Below are positions 25,574 through 33,550 of a DNA stretch of 64,000 bases, in pieces. Source of the DNA: Amphibacillus xylanus NBRC 15112 (GTDB taxonomy: Bacteria > Bacillota > Bacilli > Bacillales > Amphibacillaceae). A program made the translations under genes and the position numbers. The notes beneath the pieces were generated by a model. It had not been told where the DNA came from and did no database searches. It saw only the letters and a list, made by a program, of their open reading frames with translations. Every line of letters starts with the position of its first letter. Position 1 is the stretch's first letter. The stretch is taken from positions 2,046,001-2,110,000 of the forward strand of contig NC_018704.1 in the NCBI RefSeq assembly GCF_000307165.1, read 5' to 3'.

Positions 25574-26671
25574 TTATTTACCCCAAACTTCTTTAGCAAT
25601 CTTAACGACATGCTCAAGCTTATTCCACTGGTCCTGTTCAGTAAGTAAGTTACCATGATGTGTCGAAGCAAAACCACATTGCGGGCTTAGGCATAGTTGC
25701 TCTAACGGCACATATTTTGCCGCTTCCTTAATTCTCGCTTTCACTTCATCAACGTCCTCAAGTTCACCCCGCTTCGATGTAATCAAGCCAAGCACCACCT
25801 TAGCGCCTCCATGCGGAATATGCTTAAGCGGCTCAAACCCGCCAGAACGCTCATCATCATATTCTAAGAAAAAGCCATCAACCTTTTCATTAGCAAAAAC
25901 CGTCGGTGCAATATATTCATAGCTACCTGTGAAAGCGTAGGTCGATTGATAGTTGCCACGACAAATATGGGTTGTCACTTTTAAGTCCTCTGGCTTATCT
26001 GCTAAAATCTCGTTCACGACTCGAACAGCTAATTCAATTAAGTACTCTCGCTTATATGGTCCACTATCAAAATCAATCTCAGGTGATGCCAATACAGCAA
26101 AGTTGACATCATCTAATTGTAAATAACGAACCCCCGCATCATAAAATGCCTTAATCGCATCACGGTACGCCTGAATGATATCAACAGCATACGCTTCATA
26201 GTCTGGGTAAATCTCTGAGTTAAAAATCTCCTCCCTAAACAATTGGTTAGGACTTGGAATCGTTTGTTTAACTACCGCACGTCCAGCGACAATTTTGTTC
26301 AATTCAATAAAATCATTAATAAATGGATGCTCAGGATTAAATGAAATTTTCCCTATATTTCTAACGTGATACGCCTCAGTCTCAACACCCTTAAAGGAAT
26401 AACCTCTGTCAGGCACATACCCCTCGATCCCAATTAAATTTTCTAGAAAATCAAGATGCCACCAATCACGACGGAACTCCCCGTCTGTCACAACCTCTAA
26501 ACCAATCTCAATCTGCTTTTCAACAACATGCGTCACTTCCTCTAGCTCGACCTGCTTTAAATCTGCTAAGCTAATTTTTCCTGTTTTATAATCTTTACGT
26601 GCCTGCTTTAATCGTTCAGGTCTTAATAAACTCCCAACATGATCTGCATAAAATGGTGCTTGAATCGTCAT
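25574..26671 (-). CDS. Methionine synthase (MetE C-terminal core type), YxjG/YxjH-like
   Basis: A 365-residue cobalamin-independent methyltransferase that corresponds to the catalytic half of MetE. The zinc ligands are His235 and Cys237 (THICRG), Glu270 (FFLEYDDER) and Cys332 (SPQCGFAS). The N-terminus (DHVGSLLRPERLKQAR) is that of the B. subtilis YxjG/YxjH family. It transfers a methyl group to homocysteine or a related thiol; the methyl donor for this short type is not settled. It follows metI by 18 bases, so it should share the SAM riboswitch. A second, diverged member is at 43393. Confidence 0.88.
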   Translation of the reverse strand: MTIQAPFYADHVGSLLRPERLKQARKDYKTGKISLADLKQVELEEVTHVVEKQIEIGLEVVTDGEFRRDWWHLDFLENLIGIEGYVPDRGYSFKGVETEAYHVRNIGKISFNPEHPFINDFIELNKIVAGRAVVKQTIPSPNQLFREEIFNSEIYPDYEAYAVDIIQAYRDAIKAFYDAGVRYLQLDDVNFAVLASPEIDFDSGPYKREYLIELAVRVVNEILADKPEDLKVTTHICRGNYQSTYAFTGSYEYIAPTVFANEKVDGFFLEYDDERSGGFEPLKHIPHGGAKVVLGLITSKRGELEDVDEVKARIKEAAKYVPLEQLCLSPQCGFASTHHGNLLTEQDQWNKLEHVVKIAKEVWGK

Positions 26672-26689
26672 TTCCCATCGCTCACTTTC

Positions 26690-27790
26690 TTAGTTTAATT
26701 TAGAAAAACTTCTCGTTATATCTGTCTTTAAATCCTCAACTGCTTCAATCCCTACTGAAAATCGAAGCAATCGATCATCAATTCCTAACTCAATCCTTTT
26801 TTGTTCAGGTATATCCGCGTGCGTCTGTGTGGCCGGATACGTTATAAAGCTTTCCACCCCACCCAAACTTTCAGCAAAACTAATTAACTTTAATTCTTGT
26901 AAAAATTGTTTAACCCATTTCCCGTTTTTCAATTGGAAGGAGATCATCCCACCTTTCCCCGGATAAAAGACCTCAGCAACACATGGATGTTCCGCTAAAA
27001 ATTGAACGAGCGCTTTTGCATTTTTCTCCTGTTGTTTTAAACGTAATGCTAAAGTTTTCATCCCCCTAATGACTAGCCACGCATCAAATGGTGACAATGT
27101 TGCACCAATATTATTGTGTAAATCTGCAAGTTGCTCAGCTAGTTTAGGCGATTTTGCAACAACCAATCCAGCTAAAACATCGTTATGTCCTGCCAAATAT
27201 TTCGTCGCACTATGCACAACAATATCTGCGCCAAGCTTTAAAGGCTGTTGTAAATATGGTGTGTAAAACGTATTATCAACAATCAATAGAAGATTATGCT
27301 TGCGCGTAAGCTCAGCTACAGCTTCAAGATCAATTTCAGTTAATAACGGGTTCGTCGGCGTTTCAATAAAAATTGCTTTCGTCTCGCTAGTAATCTCCGC
27401 TTCTACCTCACTCAAATGTTCAAAGTCTACATAACTCACATTTAGTTTCCCTTGGTTTTGCCAATGTTCAAGCAGTCGATACGTCCCGCCATATAGCTGA
27501 TCAGATCCGATCACTTGATCACCCACTTTGAATAAAGCAAGCACAAGCTCAATTGCCGCCATTCCAGAACTCGTGGCAAAACCAGCTACCCCACCCTCTA
27601 GCAAAGCAATGCCATCCTCTAAAATCTGGCGCGTCGGATTTTTTGTTCTCGTATAATCAAAACCAGTCGATTCACCTAACGTCCTGTGATGGTATGCAGT
27701 CGATAAATGGATTGGCGCACTCACCGCCCCTGTTACCTCATCAATCCGATTACCCAATTGTGTCAAAATTGTTTCCTGATTTAACACCAC
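26690..27790 (-). CDS. metI: Cystathionine gamma-synthase / O-acetylhomoserine thiolyase
   Basis: A 366-residue PLP enzyme of the Cys/Met metabolism family, close to MetI of B. subtilis (GNRxDEVTGAVSAPIxLSTAY, GFDYTRTKNPTRQ, GGVESFITYPATQTH, LLRFSVGIE). PLP-binding Lys197 lies in HSATKYLAGHND. It makes cystathionine from an activated homoserine and cysteine, or homocysteine from sulfide. It starts at GTG with GGAGG six bases upstream. A SAM riboswitch with terminator lies directly in front, so transcription stops when SAM is plentiful. Confidence 0.93.
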   Translation of the reverse strand: MVLNQETILTQLGNRIDEVTGAVSAPIHLSTAYHHRTLGESTGFDYTRTKNPTRQILEDGIALLEGGVAGFATSSGMAAIELVLALFKVGDQVIGSDQLYGGTYRLLEHWQNQGKLNVSYVDFEHLSEVEAEITSETKAIFIETPTNPLLTEIDLEAVAELTRKHNLLLIVDNTFYTPYLQQPLKLGADIVVHSATKYLAGHNDVLAGLVVAKSPKLAEQLADLHNNIGATLSPFDAWLVIRGMKTLALRLKQQEKNAKALVQFLAEHPCVAEVFYPGKGGMISFQLKNGKWVKQFLQELKLISFAESLGGVESFITYPATQTHADIPEQKRIELGIDDRLLRFSVGIEAVEDLKTDITRSFSKLN

Positions 27791-27810
27791 TTTTCACCTC
27801 CTTTTATCAA

Positions 27811-27845
27811 AATAAAAAAGACTCTCTATAAGAAGAAAGTCTTTA
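27811..27845 (-). terminator. Riboswitch-controlled terminator before metI
   Basis: On the minus strand, AAGACTtTCT … AGAgAGTCTT is followed by TTTTTTATTTT, immediately upstream of the metI ribosome site. It is the expression platform of the adjacent SAM aptamer. Confidence 0.8.
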
Positions 27846-27862
27846 ACTAAAAAAAGGCATTC

Positions 27863-27973
27863 TTCTTATCTTCTAGGCAGTTGCCTATTTGGAATTAGCA
27901 CCGTTCCTTGCTCTACACAAGGTGGTTGCTGAGACGTCACTGGGCCAATCCCTCAGTCTCTCTGGATAAGAAA
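27863..27973 (-). ncRNA. SAM-I (S-box) riboswitch
   Basis: Reading the minus strand: P1 CTTATC, then AGAGAGACTGAGGGATTGGC, then CAGCAACC, then GGTGCTAATTCC, closing GATAAG. These are the conserved blocks of the S-box in the right order and spacing. SAM binding stabilises the aptamer and lets the downstream terminator form, switching off metI and the following genes. Confidence 0.97.
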
Positions 27974-28129
27974 TAAAAGTATACAATTTTAGCTCGCTTC
28001 TAAATGATGCAATTGACTTATGTAATAGCTTAAGCTAATTTCTTTAAAATATCAAGATGTTTTTTTAATTTTCTGAAAAAGTTGATGATACACAATATTT
28101 TGTGTAAGAAGAAGTATAATTAAAAAACA

Positions 28130-28280
28130 GGTAGAACATCCTCTTGATAGTTACAGGATTAACTAATAGAAAGGATGATCTACCATGTTAAACAGTATTA
28201 CCGAAAATATATTTTCTAATCACATCTTTTGTGTTAGCGGCAAATGGAGTGGGGGTGTGGAATCTTTAACGATTGATTAA
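28130..28280 (+). other. Orphan 31-codon ORF behind a 13-bp inverted repeat; possible mobile-element remnant
   Basis: GGTAGAaCATCCT (28130-28142) and AGGATGATCTACC (28172-28184) form a hairpin with 12 of 13 pairs. ATG at 28185 follows directly and encodes a 31-residue ORF (MLNSITENIFSNHIFCVSGK…) ending where the 52-bp repeats begin. TATAAT is present at 28115-28120. It could be the cut-off 5' end of a transposase gene or an unrelated regulated leader. I cannot name a family. Confidence 0.35.
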
Positions 28281-28932
28281 GTTTTTTGCACAAACGTTAA
28301 TGATTTGCGACTTATCTTCAACCTTTGAACAGATTTTACGACTAAACGTTAACGATTTACGCTTTATCTTCAACCTTTGAGCGAGTTTTAACACCAAACG
28401 TTAATGATTAACGCTCTATCTTTAATCTTTGAGCAAGCTTTACCGCAAAACATTTACGATTCGGACTTATCTTTAACATTTGAGAGTGATTTAACACCAA
28501 ACGTTTACGATTAACCACTAATCTTTAATCTTTTAGCAGATTTTACGACTAAACGTTAATGATTAACGCATTATCTTCAACCTTTGAACAAGTTTTAACA
28601 CCAAACGTTAACGATTAGAGCATTATCTTCAACCTTTGATCGGTTTTTAACACCAAACGTTAATGATTAACGCTCTATCTTTAATCTTTGAGCAAGTTTT
28701 ACCGCAAAACGTTAACGATTCGGACTTATCTTTAACATTTAAGCGTGATTTAACACCAAACGTTTACGATTAACCACTAATCTTTAATCTTTGATCGGAT
28801 TTTACGACTAAACGTTTACGATTTACGCATTATCTTCAACCTTTGAGCGAGTTTTAACACAAAAGGTTTACGATTAACCACTTATCTTCAACTTTTGAGC
28901 AATTTTCACAACTAAACGTTAACAATTAGCCC
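28262..28932. repeat. Degenerate 52-bp tandem array, about 13 copies
   Basis: Each unit has the parts AAACGTTAACGATTAACG, TTATCTTCAACCTTTGAGC and a linker alternating between GATTTTACGACT and GTTTTAACACC. The spacing between successive AAACGTTAA motifs is 52 bp. The core CGTTAACG is palindromic. Copies differ by about 10-20 percent. The array fills the gap between the metI leader and the opine dehydrogenase terminator. No ORF of note lies inside. Confidence 0.9.
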
Positions 28933-28969
28933 TTTTCCGGCAAAAATTATAGCTGTTTCCGGGCTAACA

Positions 28970-29001
28970 ACAAAAAACACCCCATCATATGACAGGGTGT
29001 C
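28970..29001 (-). terminator. Terminator of the ATP-grasp/opine dehydrogenase operon
   Basis: ACACCC … GGGTGT stem with six T on the minus strand, 25 bases after the dehydrogenase stop. Confidence 0.8.
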
Positions 29002-29025
29002 AGCACATGCAGAGCGAAAATTCTC

Positions 29026-30117
29026 CTAAACTCGCTCTAGTTGATGTGCTTCTCGATCGGCAATTATTTTTTCAACAATATCTTCGCCGAGGCGCTCGAT
29101 TGTTCGGCCTTCTTCACGTAAATCGCGACCTAAAGCGGCTGATGCCATGTTAATCAATGATGTACAAATTGGTGTTGCGACATCGACTTTTGCTGCGATC
29201 GTTTCTAATAAAACTAAGCCTTGTGGTACGTCTTCGGAAATATATCGTGAATCAACGACAACAGGGCCTTTAGCGCGAGTTGGCATTGCAGCATACCAGA
29301 AGAAAACTTCTTTTGCATCGCGGCTATCGTCCAACGTATTACGATACTTACATGCCTCAACGTAAGAAAGTCTCTCGGAGCCCAGCTTTTCCATAACATC
29401 CATTTTCTCAGCATCAAGTGCTTCGAGTATATTCCATACGCTAGGTGTGAAAACTTCATGGTACATGCAATAGTCTCCATTTGTCTTTTCAATTCTAGGA
29501 ATACTCATGATTGCGCCAACTGTATGGACAATCAAGTTAGGATTATGCAACGCTGCCTCGATGACTGAAGGCACGTAGGCAAATGGGAAACCTAATTTAT
29601 TTAAAGTTTTCTTCGCTTCCTCAGTTCGGCTCGCTGGATAGATTCCTAGTGGGTTACGGACATTACGGAAACCAACCTTAACAGTTCCTGGTTCAGAGAT
29701 TCGACAATCAATAAATGAACTCTGAGCTTCACAGATTAATAAATCAATATCACCACAATGCTTTAACACGTAAGCCGTTGATAAATAACCAGGGTTAATT
29801 AAGAGAATCTGGCCATCACGCAAATGTGGTTTAATTCGCTTTATTAAATCTTCGTGATAGTTTGTTTGAATATAAATAATGACAACTTCACTGTCACTAA
29901 TTTCTGAGATATCTCTTGTCACTCGATTAATTTTTGCGGTTTCTACCTTATCATTCTCAACTAGATCTACGCGCCCGCCATTTTCTATTAAATAATTAAA
30001 ATTCTGATCATGCATCGCATTTGATGTTTTAATTAACGACACATCATGACCATATAAACTTAATTGAGCAGCTACTGCTGTACCGCCATTACCGGCACCT
30101 AAAACTGAGATTTTCAT
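29026..30117 (-). CDS. Octopine/nopaline (opine) dehydrogenase family protein
   Basis: A 363-residue NAD(P)-dependent enzyme. The N-terminal Rossmann domain begins MKISVLGAGNGGTAVAAQLSL (GxGNGG motif). The C-terminal helical domain carries the opine-dehydrogenase hallmark around ALHNPNLIVHTVGAIMS, with the expected His. The family reductively condenses an amino acid with a 2-oxo acid, or runs in reverse. The ATG overlaps the stop of the ATP-grasp gene by four bases (ATGA), so the two are translationally coupled and very likely work in one pathway. The substrates are unknown. Confidence 0.85.
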   Translation of the reverse strand: MKISVLGAGNGGTAVAAQLSLYGHDVSLIKTSNAMHDQNFNYLIENGGRVDLVENDKVETAKINRVTRDISEISDSEVVIIYIQTNYHEDLIKRIKPHLRDGQILLINPGYLSTAYVLKHCGDIDLLICEAQSSFIDCRISEPGTVKVGFRNVRNPLGIYPASRTEEAKKTLNKLGFPFAYVPSVIEAALHNPNLIVHTVGAIMSIPRIEKTNGDYCMYHEVFTPSVWNILEALDAEKMDVMEKLGSERLSYVEACKYRNTLDDSRDAKEVFFWYAAMPTRAKGPVVVDSRYISEDVPQGLVLLETIAAKVDVATPICTSLINMASAALGRDLREEGRTIERLGEDIVEKIIADREAHQLERV

Positions 30118-31259
30118 ATTATCAACCTTTCTTCATGATCAATTTGATTTATTTGTTGATGATTAAACTCATCTTGATTTAAGAAAATTGTATCTAATAT
30201 GCTTTCAGTCAGCTCACCAAATAACGGTCCACAGCTGACTTGATTCAATGACGGCCCACCATTATACTCAATAAAAACTGGTACACCATCCTCATCAATA
30301 GCAAAATCCCAACCTATTACTCTAAAATGAGGCAGCTTCTGGTGTGTTTGTCTAACCAGTTCAAGCACGCGATCATAGCTAGGTACGACAACATCAGCAA
30401 ATCTTACACCACCAGGATGCTCTGTCACCCACTCTGAAGCACGATTTAACGCCTTTTCTTGAAGTCTACCATCAGGTTGGATTGGACATGCCAGCCCTCC
30501 TGAAGACACATTATCTAACCGCGATCCCCCAACACCCATTCGTAAAATCGCAGAAGAAATATGAACTTCTTGATTAAATAAAAAGGAAATAACTCGAATT
30601 GTATTAAGTGAATGCTCATGAATCGATGACAATACATGATGCTGCTTAACTACCTCTTGAACAACAAAATCAGAACGATACTCATCAAGTAGTCTCTGAT
30701 AATCGATAATCCCATGCTGATCCCGGTCATAAAAGTAGATGTCTACACCTTCACCACTGTGAATAGCTGGTTTTACGACAAAACTCTTCTCCGCCTTCAG
30801 AATCGAAATCGCATGAGAACGATCAATCATGTTCCCTAATTCATCAAAAAAACAACCATTACTATTTTTCAAAATCATTCGTGGTTGCCTTAATTCAGGG
30901 AATAAGTGTGGGTAATAAGCCTTGTCAGTATAAGCCTGACGAAAATTAATCCGATTCATTGCTGGATATATTTTTGTCCAATATAAATCTTCCGGTATGT
31001 AGCGCGGATCATAATGACCATCTTTATAACCATAAAGGTCATACCACATTTTCTTCGGCTTGATCCCATATTTTTGCCAAAATGGCGCAACCTGTGAACG
31101 GAATAATGCCATGTCACCATTTAAACCACCATTAATCGTACCAAGCTGTTTGCGGCAGGCTTTCCTAGCTTTTCTAGCCTCCATATGTAAATCAACTTTT
31201 TGGTAAATCGAGCGATTAATCCGCTCCCAGCGCCCTGCTTGATTCAATTTTACCTTCAA
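30114..31259 (-). CDS. Sugar-transfer-associated ATP-grasp protein
   Basis: A 381-residue protein with a basic N-terminal part (about 1-110) and an ATP-grasp domain. Visible features are FVVKPAIHSGEGVDIYF (about 165-180), VVQEVVKQH, SLNTIRVISFL and the metal-binding FIEYNGGPSLNQ near 333. These fit the sugar-transfer-associated ATP-grasp family, usually found in polysaccharide loci. The enzyme should join a carboxylate to an amine or other nucleophile using ATP. Here its only partner is an opine dehydrogenase, which is unusual for the family. Confidence 0.82.
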   Translation of the reverse strand: MKVKLNQAGRWERINRSIYQKVDLHMEARKARKACRKQLGTINGGLNGDMALFRSQVAPFWQKYGIKPKKMWYDLYGYKDGHYDPRYIPEDLYWTKIYPAMNRINFRQAYTDKAYYPHLFPELRQPRMILKNSNGCFFDELGNMIDRSHAISILKAEKSFVVKPAIHSGEGVDIYFYDRDQHGIIDYQRLLDEYRSDFVVQEVVKQHHVLSSIHEHSLNTIRVISFLFNQEVHISSAILRMGVGGSRLDNVSSGGLACPIQPDGRLQEKALNRASEWVTEHPGGVRFADVVVPSYDRVLELVRQTHQKLPHFRVIGWDFAIDEDGVPVFIEYNGGPSLNQVSCGPLFGELTESILDTIFLNQDEFNHQQINQIDHEERLII

Positions 31260-31627
31260 TCATATCCCACCTTCCTTTGTACTTAATCAATATATTCATC
31301 AACCAAAACTTACCGACCACAAAACTGGTCAGCTCATTTAGGTCTTGATATCATGTGAAAATTTTAACGCTCACAAAAAAATTGCGCCCTAAACTTAAAA
31401 ATCCATAACCATGAATTTTTCGACAAAGCGTCAATTTATCTACGTTTTAGGGCCAAGTAAATAGCCGTGCAAAACACGACTTTGTTCGGATAAAATCATC
31501 CAGTTTTAATTAGGAATTTTTCTGACTGATAAGTGTGAAGGAAATAATTCAGAAACATCTGTTGTATTACAGATAGAAACCAAACGATAATTTTGTAATG
31601 AATGTCCATTAAAACTAATGGACACGT
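31260..31627. other. Gene-free stretch with two inverted repeats
   Basis: No ORF with a ribosome site. GCCCTAAAC (31386-31394) pairs with GTTTTAGGGC (31444-31453) across 49 bases that include TTTTTCGACAAAGCG. TGTCCATTA (31602-31610) and TAATGGACA (31615-31623) form a perfect hairpin without a T tract. The first pair could be a decayed insertion-sequence end, but no transposase remains. Confidence 0.4.
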
Positions 31628-31629
31628 TA

Positions 31630-31729
31630 TAAAAAATACCAAGAAAAATTGCTGAGGATAGCGCTGATTCCTTTGGTATTCATAAAAAGAAATGTAAAAT
31701 ATAATATTTGTGTAGAAATTTTGTTGTTC
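31630..31729 (-). ncRNA. Candidate small RNA of about 95-100 nt
   Basis: On the minus strand a perfect extended -10, TGCTATAAT (31736-31744), is followed 95-100 bases later by a terminator: AATACCAA … TTGGTATT with a T tract (31628-31679). No gene lies between. An 18-codon ORF, MNTKGISAILSNFSWYFL, falls inside the terminator region but has no ribosome site, so an RNA product is more likely. The unit sits after the terminator of the second ugd gene. Confidence 0.4.
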
Positions 31730-31774
31730 TTTTCTATTATAGCACAGTTTTCACAAATTTGCATAATGTGCACA

Positions 31775-31818
31775 AAAAAACAGCTGAACGTTCAAAACTC
31801 GAACATTCAACTGTTTAA
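31775..31818 (-). terminator. Terminator of the second UDP-glucose dehydrogenase gene
   Basis: AAACAGtTGAAtGTTCG … CGAACgTTCAgCTGTTT-type stem followed by seven T on the minus strand. Confidence 0.85.
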
Positions 31819-31836
31819 ATTAAAATCCAGACTTCA

Positions 31837-33003
31837 TTAATCTCTACTAAATAAGTCTCTTGTGTATACTTTATCCTTAGCATCACTAATTTCATCCGTT
31901 AACCGATTGGCAATGATCACATCAGATAACTGTTTAAACTCCTCTAGATCTTTAACAACTCTTGAATTGTAAAAACTATCACTCTCTAATACTGGTTCAT
32001 AGATAATTACCTCGACACCTTTAGCTATAATTCTTTTCATCACACCCTGAATAGCTGAAGCTCTGAAGTTATCCGATCCTGTCTTCATTGTTAATCGATA
32101 TATACCAACAACCTCAGGTTTTTTTGCTAATACACTGTCAGCGATATGATCTTTACGAGTCGTGTTAGATTCAACAATTGCACGAATTATATTATTTGGC
32201 ACATCCTCATAATTAGCTAGTAATTGTTTCGTGTCTTTAGGCAAGCAATACCCTCCATAACCAAACGATGGATTATTATAATGTGAACCTATTCGGGGAT
32301 CCAGGCCAACTCCTTCGATAATTTGCTTCGTATTTAATTCACGTAATTCTGCATATGTATCTAGCTCATTAAAGAATGCAACACGTAAAGCAAGATAGGT
32401 ATTGGCAAACAACTTAATTGCCTCAGCCTCAGTTGAATCCGTGAAAAGCACATCAATATTGTCTTTTTCAGCACCTTCAACAAGTAAATCAGCAAACTGA
32501 CGAGCTCGCGCTGAATCCTCACCTAAAATAATTCGCGACGGATACAGATTATCATATAACGCCTTACCTTCACGTAAAAACTCAGGAGAAAAAATAATGT
32601 TATCAACACCATATTTTTCTCTGATCTTTAATGTATATCCAACTGGAACCGTTGATTTTATTATCATTGTCGTATTTGGATTAATCTTAAGTACTTTTTC
32701 GATCACATCTTCAACAGAACTTGTATCAAAATAGTGCTTCTCTTCATCATAATTTGTCGGTGTTGAAATCACAACAAACTCAGCACCACTAATCGCTTCT
32801 TCAGGACTTAAAGTCGCTGTTAAATCTAACTTTTTCTCAGCAAAAAAACGCTCAATCTCAGCATCACCAATCGGCGACACGCGCTTATTAATTAGATCTA
32901 CCTTTTCCTCAATTACATCCAACGCATAAACCTGATGATTTTGCGCCAGTAAAACCGCATTCGATAATCCAACATAACCTGTTCCTGCTACTGCAATTTT
33001 CAT
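31837..33003 (-). CDS. ugd: UDP-glucose 6-dehydrogenase, copy 2
   Basis: A 388-residue enzyme with the same motifs as copy 1 at 15837: [29 protein letters not shown] and the end VYTRDL. The two proteins align without gaps over almost their whole length. Differences are spread evenly, so the copies are diverged paralogues rather than a fresh duplication. GGAAGGTG precedes the ATG. Neither copy is inside the capsule locus. Confidence 0.95.
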   Translation of the reverse strand: MKIAVAGTGYVGLSNAVLLAQNHQVYALDVIEEKVDLINKRVSPIGDAEIERFFAEKKLDLTATLSPEEAISGAEFVVISTPTNYDEEKHYFDTSSVEDVIEKVLKINPNTTMIIKSTVPVGYTLKIREKYGVDNIIFSPEFLREGKALYDNLYPSRIILGEDSARARQFADLLVEGAEKDNIDVLFTDSTEAEAIKLFANTYLALRVAFFNELDTYAELRELNTKQIIEGVGLDPRIGSHYNNPSFGYGGYCLPKDTKQLLANYEDVPNNIIRAIVESNTTRKDHIADSVLAKKPEVVGIYRLTMKTGSDNFRASAIQGVMKRIIAKGVEVIIYEPVLESDSFYNSRVVKDLEEFKQLSDVIIANRLTDEISDAKDKVYTRDLFSRD

Positions 33004-33369
33004 ATGTACACCTTCCTAATGTATGTATTGTTTATTAATAATGATCAGAGAATTACCCAGATCACGCTATTATCAAAATCTATCAATCTCCAAACACATA
33101 CAAACACTTGTCGATAAGATCACCAAAATTGACCATTCGTCCATAAATTACGGATGAATATAAACATTCAGTTTTTATCATTTTAATTTAAGTCTTATAT
33201 TCTAAAAATCAGCCTTTAAAATATCGTCAAACACCCGATTTTCCCATTCATTAACAGGTGACATTTTACTAACAAACTATATTTTAACATAACTTTTATA
33301 CCGAAACTAGTATTAAAAAGGGAATTTATTAGGAATTTAGCCCTTGATCTACGGGTTTTGTTAAAAAAA
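33004..33369. other. Gene-free intergenic stretch between ugd copy 2 and the GH127 gene
   Basis: No coding signal. ATTCGTCCATAAATTACGGATGAAT (the 25-bp dyad centred on 33147) is a nearly perfect palindrome about 145 bases upstream of the ugd start and could be an operator. The rest is AT-rich and without clear promoters. Confidence 0.35.
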
Positions 33370-33485
33370 TGAAGTCTATGCTCGGAAATCTAAATTTGTG
33401 CTCGACTTTTTATTTAAATACTCGAAAGAATTAATTTATGCGTGAAACTATTAAGTTTATGCTCGATCTTATTACTTTATAAACT
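33370..33485. repeat. Degenerate tandem repeat of about 20 bp
   Basis: Five to six diverged units on the theme TTTATGCTCGAAATTATTAA (for example AAGTCTATGCTCGGAAAT, TAAGTTTATGCTCGATCTT). This is a further intergenic repeat family with the same period as the 4541 array but a different sequence. It lies in the promoter region of the GH127 gene. Confidence 0.65.
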
Positions 33486-33513
33486 TGAATTCTATCTCAT
33501 TAAAGTCCATAAT

Positions 33514-33527
33514 TGAAAGCGCATACA
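33514..33527 (+). promoter_or_regulatory. CcpA binding site (cre)
   Basis: TGAAAGCGCATACA matches the cre consensus TGWAANCGNTNWCA at 13 of 14 positions. It lies 24 bases before the GH127 start codon, where bound CcpA would block transcription when a preferred sugar is present. Confidence 0.75.
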
Positions 33528-33550
33528 CTTATATGAGGAGGACACTCAAA

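Noticed and set aside
27975-28060. Sigma-A promoter of the metI leader
   Set aside because: A TATACT -10 candidate is present on the minus strand but no -35 or TG extension at the right distance, so no position is claimed.
31386-31453. Insertion-sequence ends (GCCCTAAAC … GTTTTAGGGC)
   Set aside because: Arms are short, no target duplication is visible and no transposase remains; kept only as a note in the intergenic entry.
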